DNA of 6,616 nucleotides from CAYQFQ01 sp964539415. GTDB lineage: Bacteria; Patescibacteriota; Minisyncoccia; Phycocordibacterales; GWA1-40-21. Where the stretch lies: the NCBI GenBank assembly GCA_964539415.1, contig CAZIID010000033.1, forward strand, positions 1 through 6,616, in the 5' to 3' direction. The notes under the pieces were generated by a model that was not told the DNA's origin, made no database searches, and saw only the letters and a list, made by a program, of their open reading frames with translations. Each line of letters opens with the position of its first letter. Position 1 is the first letter of the stretch. The position numbers and the translations under genes are program-made. Positions 1 to 3,543 of this stretch are shown here, one piece after another.

Positions 1-1288
1 CAACTCTCTTTGGGTCTATCATTATAAACTTCATATTGTCTGGAGAGTTTCTGTACAAAAGGGAAGTGATTATGGCGTGAATAGTTACAGATTTACCAGA
101 ACCAGTTGAACCAGCAATAAGAAGGTGTGGCATCTTTGCTAGGTTTGCAAAATGTGATTTACCAGAAATTCCTTTACCAAGACTTACCATAAGTGGTTTT
201 TCAGATTTTTGGAAATCTTCAGCTCCAAGCAGAGAGGCGAGACCGACTGTTGTTTTTGTTGTGTTTGGTATTTCTATTCCTACAAGTGATTTTCCTGGAA
301 TAGGAGCTTCTATTCTGATAGGGTGTGCTGCAAGTGCAAGTGAAAGATCATTTTGTAAGCCAACTATTCTGGATAATTTTACTCCTTCTGCTGGTTTGAG
401 TGCATATCGTGTAATAGATGGACCGATAGATACCTCATCCATTTCAACATCAATTCCAAAATTAAGAAGAGTTCTTTTTATGATGTTTGCGTTTGCTTTT
501 ATGTCACCAACTCCTGGTTTTCCTTTATCGTGTTCTAGAAGTGTTAGTGGCGGTGGGGTGTACGCTGTGTTTCCAAAAGCGCGTGGAGACATTTTTATCA
601 AATCATCTTCTTCGTTCTTTGCTACCACAGGAGCTCTCTCATCTTTTTTAACTTTAGGTGCGATTGCATTCAACTTTTCTTTTTCTTCTTTCTTTGCGTC
701 TTCTTCGTCATCTCCTTTTATGACTTTCAAATCTTTGTCATCAACTTCTTCAAATTCATCATCTTCTTTTTTATACCATCTTTTCCAGAAGAATAATGAC
801 TCAACAGTTATCTTTGTTTCAAAAAGTATTAAACAAGAGATGATGAGCATTGCAGACAATATTATAAGTGATGCGGTTTGGCCGAAAAGTTTTAACAAAG
901 GTGTTGATATTATCCATCCAACTTTTCCTCCTTGTGCTGTCCAATATGCTTTTGAGATTAAATCAATCAGTCCGAGACCAGATATAAAAAATAATACTCC
1001 GCCAACAAGTTTTAAATTGTTAAAACTCCTCTCCTCATCTTTTAAGAAAGATACACTAAGTAAAAAGAAAAAAGTTGGTATGAGAAAATATCCTATACCT
1101 AGAAGATAAGTAAAAAATGAATAAATACTATTACCGACGATTCCTGCTTTTTCTAAAGAGGCTAATAAAAAGAGGGAAGCTAGGACGAAAAAAACAACCG
1201 CCATTATTGCTTGTTTAGTTTCTATTCTGACTTGATCCCAGAGATTAGGTTTACTAGTTTCTTTGAAAGATTTTTTTGGCTTTGACAT
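1..1288 (-). CDS. ftsK: DNA translocase FtsK, N-terminal part (3' end outside window)
   Basis: FtsK is a septum-anchored, ATP-driven hexameric motor that moves chromosome ends out of the closing division site. The frame gives 429 complete codons from the ATG at 1288-1286 (MSKPKKSF...). Four hydrophobic membrane segments lie near residues 26-45, 55-82, 92-111 and 139-156. An acidic/lysine-rich linker (about 173-232) follows; it is short compared with proteobacterial FtsK. The alpha domain (about 260-360) includes the family signatures IRIEAPIPGKSLVGIEIPN (324-342) and GPSITRYALKPAEG. The motor domain starts around 365, with Walker A GSTGSGKS (393-400) and the Walker B strand FIMIDPKRV (421-429), at which the window ends. 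The remaining motor and any gamma domain are not visible. An inner-membrane location is inferred from the four segments. No internal stop or frameshift is seen. The gene is transcribed divergently from the regulator at 1696. The large antisense open frame at 261-1109 is a shadow of this gene. Confidence 0.95.
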   Translation of the reverse strand, partial: MSKPKKSFKETSKPNLWDQVRIETKQAIMAVVFFVLASLFLLASLEKAGIVGNSIYSFFTYLLGIGYFLIPTFFFLLSVSFLKDEERSFNNLKLVGGVLFFISGLGLIDLISKAYWTAQGGKVGWIISTPLLKLFGQTASLIILSAMLIISCLILFETKITVESLFFWKRWYKKEDDEFEEVDDKDLKVIKGDDEEDAKKEEKEKLNAIAPKVKKDERAPVVAKNEEDDLIKMSPRAFGNTAYTPPPLTLLEHDKGKPGVGDIKANANIIKRTLLNFGIDVEMDEVSIGPSITRYALKPAEGVKLSRIVGLQNDLSLALAAHPIRIEAPIPGKSLVGIEIPNTTKTTVGLASLLGAEDFQKSEKPLMVSLGKGISGKSHFANLAKMPHLLIAGSTGSGKSVTIHAIITSLLYRNSPDNMKFIMIDPKRV

Positions 1289-1294
1289 ATATCA

Positions 1295-1303
1295 ATTATA
1301 TCA
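1295..1303 (-). promoter_or_regulatory. Extended -10 promoter of ftsK, probably giving a leaderless mRNA
   Basis: Read on the minus strand, 1303-1295 is TGATATAAT, a perfect extended -10 (TGnTATAAT). There is no good -35; the hexamer 17 bp upstream reads GAGAAA, which is acceptable for an extended -10 promoter. Six bases separate the -10 from the A of the ftsK ATG at 1288, so the expected +1 falls on or within a base or two of the start codon. No Shine-Dalgarno sequence precedes this ATG, in agreement with leaderless translation. The exact start site is inferred. Confidence 0.6.
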
Positions 1304-1566
1304 AATTTTTTATTTTTTTTCTCTATTATTTTTTACTCATTTTTTAGTTTCTTTACCACGTCTCAATTTTTTCTTTCCTGTCTGCTTAGATAGGACGAAG
1401 TATTACCAAAGTAACATGTTTGTTTTAGCTAGATTACTTTTTCTGTGAGGTATTTTTATATCATATTTTTCCCTGGTCTTTATCTTTAAGCTTTTGGCTT
1501 TCAACTTTAGACTGTTTCATTCTCTTGCCACAACATATTATTTGTTTCCCATTGTTTTTATTTATA
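1304..1566. other. Divergent intergenic region, no gene recognised
   Basis: This is T-rich on the plus strand with stops in all useful frames. Small open frames here (plus 1263-1448; minus 1461-1661) show no recognisable sequence and overlap the ftsK start or the regulator promoter. One imperfect hairpin has arms AAAGTAA (1408-1414) and TTACTTT (1434-1440) with an AACATGTT palindrome at 1413-1420. It is followed by T5, but no plus-strand gene lies upstream for it to terminate. Beyond this I see nothing definite. Confidence 0.5.
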
Positions 1567-1594
1567 TTTACAATAATTTTGTCCGTTATATAAT
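1567..1594 (+). promoter_or_regulatory. Promoter of the winged-helix regulator gene
   Basis: TTTACA (1567-1572, 5 of 6 to the TTGACA consensus), a 16-bp spacer, then a perfect TATAAT (1589-1594). The expected transcription start is near 1601, giving a leader of about 95 nt to the ATG at 1696. The -10 box lies wholly inside the spacer of a perfect inverted repeat (see the operator), so a protein bound there would block RNA polymerase. Confidence 0.7.
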
Positions 1595-1602
1595 GGACAA
1601 AA
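1577..1602. promoter_or_regulatory. Candidate operator: perfect 8-bp inverted repeat bracketing the -10 box
   Basis: TTTTGTCC (1577-1584), the 10-bp spacer GTTATATAAT, then GGACAAAA (1595-1602). The half-site centres are 18 bp apart, close to two helical turns, as expected for a dimeric DNA-binding protein. The site covers the -10 element and the +1 region of the promoter for the downstream regulator gene, the classical position for negative autoregulation. Further half-site-like copies occur at 2316-2323 and 2582-2589. That the regulator encoded at 1696 binds here is inference. Confidence 0.6.
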
Positions 1603-1611
1603 GTTTCTGCT

Positions 1612-1666
1612 CGTCCTTGAAAATTATTTAAAGACATCTCTAAAAGACACTTGATAATCAAGGACG
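1612..1666 (+). promoter_or_regulatory. Leader hairpin or second operator, 9-bp inverted repeat
   Basis: CGTCCTTGA (1612-1620) and TCAAGGACG (1658-1666) are perfect reverse complements. After an AAA bulge, TTATT (1624-1628) can also pair with GATAA (1653-1657). The enclosed segment holds two direct AAAGACA copies (1630-1636 and about 1643-1649). In RNA this would be a stem-loop in the leader of the regulator mRNA; in DNA it is a further pair of GGAC/GTCC half-sites. It covers the TTG at 1651, one reason to prefer the ATG at 1696 as the start. Confidence 0.45.
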
Positions 1667-1695
1667 TTTTTTATAGGACCGTCAAAGACAGGTTT

Positions 1696-2508
1696 ATGGA
1701 GAATAAGAAAAATCAACAAAAACAAATATCAGATATCAATATCGTTAACACATTAGGTGTAGACTATTCTTTGTTATTTAATGGTAGAGGTTTTGAACTG
1801 TATGTCTTTAAGAGACTTGAAAAAATTGCACTAGCTGTCCATATGCTCAGCTCACTTCTAACGGACACTGAACCAGCAAAAAGTAGATTAAAAGAACTGT
1901 CTCTTATTACTCTTGGAGGTGGCATTTCTTTAATGGATGACAGCCGTGGAATTTCTTTAGAAAATACTACAAAAATAATTTCTTCTTTAACTGAAATTAA
2001 TTCAATTTTTGAAATACTCTCAATGTCCAAAATCATCTCACAAATGAACTGTGAGATCATTAAGGAAGAAGTGACCAAACTGGTAAACACTATTTTAACT
2101 AATAATGATTTTAATTCTTTTAAAAGGGCTTCTTTTTTAGCAAAAGATTTTTTCAAGGTTGAAGATTATAGTGTGGATAACCGAAATACTTTTACAAAAG
2201 ATTCTCTAGGGTTTATGGGTACAAATTCGGATAAAGGACAAAAGGACATAAAGGACAGCAATGTCTCTTATAAAAATACAGTTGAAAAAACTGGAAGCAT
2301 ACACTCATCCCAAGAGGACAAAAATAAAAGACAAGTAGTAATAATGTCTATGCTCAAGGATGGGAAAAACCTTACTGTAAAAGATTTTTCAATGGAGATA
2401 AAGGGTTGCAGTGAAAAGACCATACAACGTGAATTATTGGCTTTGGTAGCCTCAGGTTCAATAAAAAAAGAGGGGGAAAGAAGGTGGAGTAAGTATTCCT
2501 TAATTTAA
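1696..2508 (+). CDS. Putative DNA-binding regulator with C-terminal winged helix-turn-helix
   Basis: 270 aa from the ATG at 1696. A longer frame opens at a TTG (1651), but that start lies in a leader inverted repeat and has no Shine-Dalgarno; even the ATG has only a weak AGG three bases upstream. Residues about 33-135 look mostly helical (ELYVFKRLEKIALAVHMLSSLL, then a TEPAKSRLKEL segment). Residues about 160-210 are a polar, probably disordered linker. Residues about 211-270 form a DeoR-type winged helix: R212QVVIMSMLKDG, LTVKDFSMEI, recognition helix SEKTIQRELLALVASG, and a wing/end GERRWSKYSL. I associate this N-terminal plus winged-helix layout with uncharacterised Patescibacteria proteins, from memory and not checked. 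The perfect inverted repeat over its own -10 box suggests autorepression. No enzyme motif is seen. The target and signal are unknown. Confidence 0.75.
   Translation: MENKKNQQKQISDINIVNTLGVDYSLLFNGRGFELYVFKRLEKIALAVHMLSSLLTDTEPAKSRLKELSLITLGGGISLMDDSRGISLENTTKIISSLTEINSIFEILSMSKIISQMNCEIIKEEVTKLVNTILTNNDFNSFKRASFLAKDFFKVEDYSVDNRNTFTKDSLGFMGTNSDKGQKDIKDSNVSYKNTVEKTGSIHSSQEDKNKRQVVIMSMLKDGKNLTVKDFSMEIKGCSEKTIQRELLALVASGSIKKEGERRWSKYSLI
2231..2333. repeat. Cluster of GGACA-type motifs inside the regulator gene
   Basis: GGACA occurs at 2236-2240, 2244-2248 and 2253-2257 (spacing 8 and 9 bp, each preceded by two or three A), then TGTC at 2262-2265, GGACAAAA at 2316-2323 (the exact operator half-site) and AAAAGACA at 2326-2333. 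They fall in the linker part of the protein (around residues 180-213), where amino-acid choice is probably loose. They could be extra binding sites for the encoded protein or simply Lys/Asp-rich coding sequence. Confidence 0.35.
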
Positions 2509-2722
2509 AACAACCGAACATTTTTGTCTTTTATAAACTCAATATTTTTATTGCAATAAATGATAAAAATCAAGCCCTTGTTTTTGTCCTTTTAGGCCTA
2601 TATTTTAGTTATCTTTTATAGAGGGAAACTCACTGTCTTTTATGGTAAAAGACCATCTTTAACATAAGTTTTTGGGTTTCTAACTCACATTAAAAAATGA
2701 TGAATATTAATCTTTATTTTCT
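2509..2722. other. Intergenic region with motif copies and AT hairpins
   Basis: No credible gene. It contains TTTTTGTC at 2521-2528, TTTTGTCC at 2582-2589 (exact match to the operator left half-site), and a perfect hairpin GTCTTTTA-TGG-TAAAAGAC at 2635-2653. An AT-only inverted repeat ATTTTTAT (2544-2551) / ATAAAAAT (2563-2570) lies just after the regulator stop codon. None has the GC-rich stem plus U-run of a standard intrinsic terminator, so the end of the regulator mRNA is not evident. Confidence 0.5.
2635..2653. promoter_or_regulatory. Perfect 8-bp inverted repeat with TGG loop
   Basis: GTCTTTTA (2635-2642), loop TGG, TAAAAGAC (2646-2653). The arms are the AAAAGAC variant of the motif repeated around the regulator gene. 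As DNA it could be a compact operator; as RNA, a hairpin 127 nt after the regulator stop. It is not followed by a proper U-run, so a terminator role is weak. Confidence 0.4.
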
Positions 2723-2751
2723 TTGCAATTTCGTTGATTTTGTGCAATAAT
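2723..2751 (+). promoter_or_regulatory. Candidate promoter P1 (extended -10)
   Basis: TTGCAA (2723-2728, 4 of 6), a 17-bp spacer, AATAAT (2746-2751, 5 of 6), with TG at 2743-2744 forming an extended -10. The expected start is near 2758. It could feed the same downstream transcript as the stronger candidate at 2858-2886. Confidence 0.4.
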
Positions 2752-2766
2752 GTACTCACTAGCTAA

Positions 2767-2833
2767 ATTTGAGTGTTTTACCTTGAAAAACCAAGGATTT
2801 TAATAGTTTTTTGGTTATTTGAGTTAAAAACCA
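2767..2833. repeat. Imperfect direct repeat ATTTGAGT...AAAAACCA
   Basis: ATTTGAGT followed by AAAAACCA occurs twice: 2767-2774 with 2786-2793 (11 bases between) and 2817-2824 with 2826-2833 (one base between). Between the two copies is a small hairpin, CCTTG (2781-2785) / CAAGG (2791-2795). Function unknown. It lies just upstream of the DnaA box. Confidence 0.3.
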
Positions 2834-2838
2834 TTTAG

Positions 2839-2847
2839 TTATCCACA
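2839..2847 (+). promoter_or_regulatory. Single perfect DnaA box, TTATCCACA
   Basis: TTATCCACA matches the classical high-affinity DnaA box exactly. It lies 11 bp upstream of the -35 of the next promoter, in AT-rich DNA. I found no second perfect box, and dnaA or dnaN is not in the window, so it could be a DnaA-responsive promoter element or chance. Confidence 0.35.
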
Positions 2848-2857
2848 GTTGTGTGTT

Positions 2858-2886
2858 TTGCTAGTTTTCTAACAAAATTATATAAT
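2858..2886 (+). promoter_or_regulatory. Promoter P2 for the structured RNA / S-layer leader
   Basis: TTGCTA (2858-2863, 4 of 6 including TTG and the last A), an exact 17-bp spacer, and a perfect TATAAT (2881-2886). The expected +1 is about 2893, 651 nt before the S-layer start codon and immediately before the first predicted helix (2895-2931). The coincidence of start site and first helix supports a transcript that begins here. Confidence 0.65.
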
Positions 2887-2937
2887 TGTGTTGTAAATAG
2901 TATTACCGGTGCGAACTGAGTTGTGCTATTTCGTTTG

Positions 2938-2979
2938 TAGCTTTTAAATATTGGTTTAAAACTAATATTAAAAAAGTTA
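2938..2979 (+). other. RNA hairpin in the 5' part of the structured region
   Basis: AATATTGGTT (2947-2956) pairs with AACTAATATT (2960-2969), with one G-U pair and a TAA loop. The stem continues outward past an A/A mismatch: TAGCTTTT (2938-2945) pairs with AAAAAGTTA (2971-2979) with one bulged A and one G-U. The two outermost pairs compete with the next domain (2978-2984/3048-3054). Confidence 0.45.
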
Positions 2980-3054
2980 TATTTCAGTATTTCACAGATG
3001 TCACGGGCACACGCCCGCGTTGTCAGTGGTCGAGAACTTTGACAATAGAATATA
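2978..3054 (+). other. RNA domain with the GC-rich hairpin
   Basis: TATATTT (2978-2984) pairs with GAATATA (3048-3054), one G-U. Inside are CGGGC (3004-3008) / GCCCG (3013-3017) with an ACAC loop, the only GC-rich spot in an AT-rich kilobase, and TTGTCA (3020-3025) / TGACAA (3040-3045). A GC-rich island in this background is itself a hint of selected structure. Confidence 0.45.
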
Positions 3055-3090
3055 CCAATACAGAAATGCAGTTTTAATTATGATTGCTAA

Positions 3091-3150
3091 TTCATTTCTT
3101 TTGTGTCGAACTCATCAGTAATATACTGATGAAAATATGGGAGAAATGAA
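3091..3150 (+). other. RNA domain: perfect 9-bp stem enclosing a perfect 9-bp hairpin
   Basis: TTCATTTCT (3091-3099) pairs perfectly with AGAAATGAA (3142-3150) and can extend inward by two or three G-U pairs (3100-3102 with 3139-3141). Nested inside, TCATCAGTA (3112-3120) pairs perfectly with TACTGATGA (3124-3132) around a 3-nt ATA loop. This is among the strongest evidence of RNA structure in the window. Confidence 0.6.
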
Positions 3151-3153
3151 ATA

Positions 3154-3236
3154 GTTTAGAGAGAGTCGCATTTATTCTTGTCGGTAGATGCGTTAGTTTT
3201 TACAAAAAAGAAGGTCATTTCTTTTTTGTTCTAAAC
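3154..3236 (+). other. Candidate RNA three-way junction
   Basis: GTTTAGA (3154-3160) pairs perfectly with TCTAAAC (3230-3236). It encloses two hairpins: CGCATTTA (3167-3174) with TAGATGCG (3185-3192), 8 bp with one G-U; and ACAAAAAAGAA (3202-3212) with TTCTTTTTTGT (3219-3229), a perfect 11-bp stem around the 6-nt loop GGTCAT. It begins four bases after the previous domain ends. Confidence 0.55.
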
Positions 3237-3293
3237 ATACAGACATTTCACTGAATTTAACTTCTTGATTTTTAGTCGAAATCATTTAGTTAG

Positions 3294-3414
3294 CTCGTCT
3301 TGCTTTAATGCAAACCGTTGGTCGTTTTTGTTTGAAAACAAAAATCTGCGGTCAGAGTTTATCAGTGAGGAAAGAAGATAATCAATTCCAAATTTATTAG
3401 CGACGTAAGGCGAG
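3294..3414 (+). other. Candidate RNA multibranch domain closed by a long-range 10-bp stem
   Basis: CTCGTCTTGC (3294-3303) pairs with GTAAGGCGAG (3405-3414) over 10 positions with two G-U pairs. Enclosed elements: ACCG (3314-3317) / CGGT (3349-3352) around TTTTTGTT (3325-3332) / AACAAAAA (3337-3344) with a TGAA tetraloop, and TTATC (3359-3363) / GATAA (3377-3381). A competing local hairpin TTGC/GCAA (3300-3303/3310-3313) uses part of the closing strand. Confidence 0.5.
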
Positions 3415-3417
3415 AGA

Positions 3418-3443
3418 GAAGAAAAAAGTTTTCTTTTTTCTTT
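3418..3443 (+). other. RNA hairpin with TTTT loop
   Basis: GAAAAAAG (3421-3428), loop TTTT, CTTTTTTC (3433-3440): a perfect 8-bp stem that extends outward by two A-U pairs and one G-U to 3418-3443. It starts four bases after the multibranch domain. It is not followed by a U-run, so it is more likely structural than a terminator. Confidence 0.5.
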
Positions 3444-3463
3444 CCAAACCGAGGAATTAATAT

Positions 3464-3483
3464 AAAAGTATTACAATACTTTT
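3464..3483 (+). terminator. Weak T-rich hairpin: possible terminator or attenuator of the structured RNA
   Basis: AAAAGTATT (3464-3472) and AATACTTTT (3475-3483) are perfect reverse complements two bases apart; as RNA this is an 8-bp stem with a 4-nt loop. It is followed by TATTTTAATT. With only one G-C pair the stem is weak. It could end the RNA, act as an attenuator ahead of the S-layer gene, or be a DNA operator. Its right half can also pair with the 5' end of the transcript (see findings). Confidence 0.3.
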
Positions 3484-3498
3484 TATTTTAATTATTAT
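3470..3498 (+). promoter_or_regulatory. Weak candidate promoter close to the S-layer gene
   Basis: ATTACA (3470-3475, 4 of 6), a 17-bp spacer, TATTAT (3493-3498, 5 of 6). The expected start near 3505 would give a 40-nt leader. In AT-rich DNA such matches are common, so this is weaker than the promoter at 2858-2886. It matters because it would separate the S-layer mRNA from the upstream RNA. Confidence 0.25.
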
Positions 3499-3543
3499 TA
3501 GTTAAGTGGAAAAGATTATCGTTAGTTACTTTAAAAACAAATT

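Larger units (their letters stand above)
2893..3483 (+). ncRNA. Candidate large structured RNA (~590 nt), possibly the S-layer gene leader
   Basis: A strong promoter ends just upstream and no credible gene lies inside. Helices follow one another: 2895-2903/2923-2931; 2938-2979; 2978-2984/3048-3054 enclosing hairpins 3004-3017 and 3020-3045; 3091-3099/3142-3150 enclosing 3112-3132; 3154-3160/3230-3236 enclosing 3167-3192 and 3202-3229; 3266-3284; 3294-3303/3405-3414 enclosing several hairpins; 3418-3443; 3464-3483. Several stems are perfect over 9-11 bp and nest correctly, with few clashes. I do not recognise RNase P RNA, tmRNA, 6S, SRP RNA or a group I/II intron. The 3' end is uncertain: the RNA may stop at the weak T-rich hairpin 3464-3483 or continue into the S-layer mRNA. 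Long structured leaders that stabilise mRNA are known for other bacterial S-layer genes, so a 5' UTR is a serious alternative. AT-rich DNA also forms chance hairpins. Confidence 0.55.

Noticed and set aside
261..1109. 282-codon open frame on the plus strand
   Set aside because: It is antisense to ftsK, whose reverse frame has unmistakable FtsK motifs. The plus-strand product is a low-complexity Ser/Phe-rich shadow.
1461..1661. 66-codon minus-strand open frame in the divergent intergenic region
   Set aside because: It runs through the regulator promoter and operator, resembles no family, and is of a length expected by chance.
1764..2156. 130-codon minus-strand open frame
   Set aside because: Shadow of the regulator gene, with no recognisable domain and no promoter or start context.
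2509..2892. Chromosomal replication origin
   Set aside because: Only one perfect DnaA box was found, and there is no dnaA, dnaN or other origin neighbour in the window.
3039..3067. Perfect TTGACA -35 box
   Set aside because: No acceptable -10 lies 16-18 bp downstream (AGAAAT at best). The bases are better explained as the right arm of hairpin 3020-3045.
2893..3483. RNase P RNA, tmRNA or a self-splicing intron
   Set aside because: GAGGAAAG near 3367 and GTGCGA near 2910 faintly recall RNase P and group II intron 5' motifs. The other hallmark elements (RNase P conserved regions, tmRNA tRNA-like ends, group II domain V) were not found.
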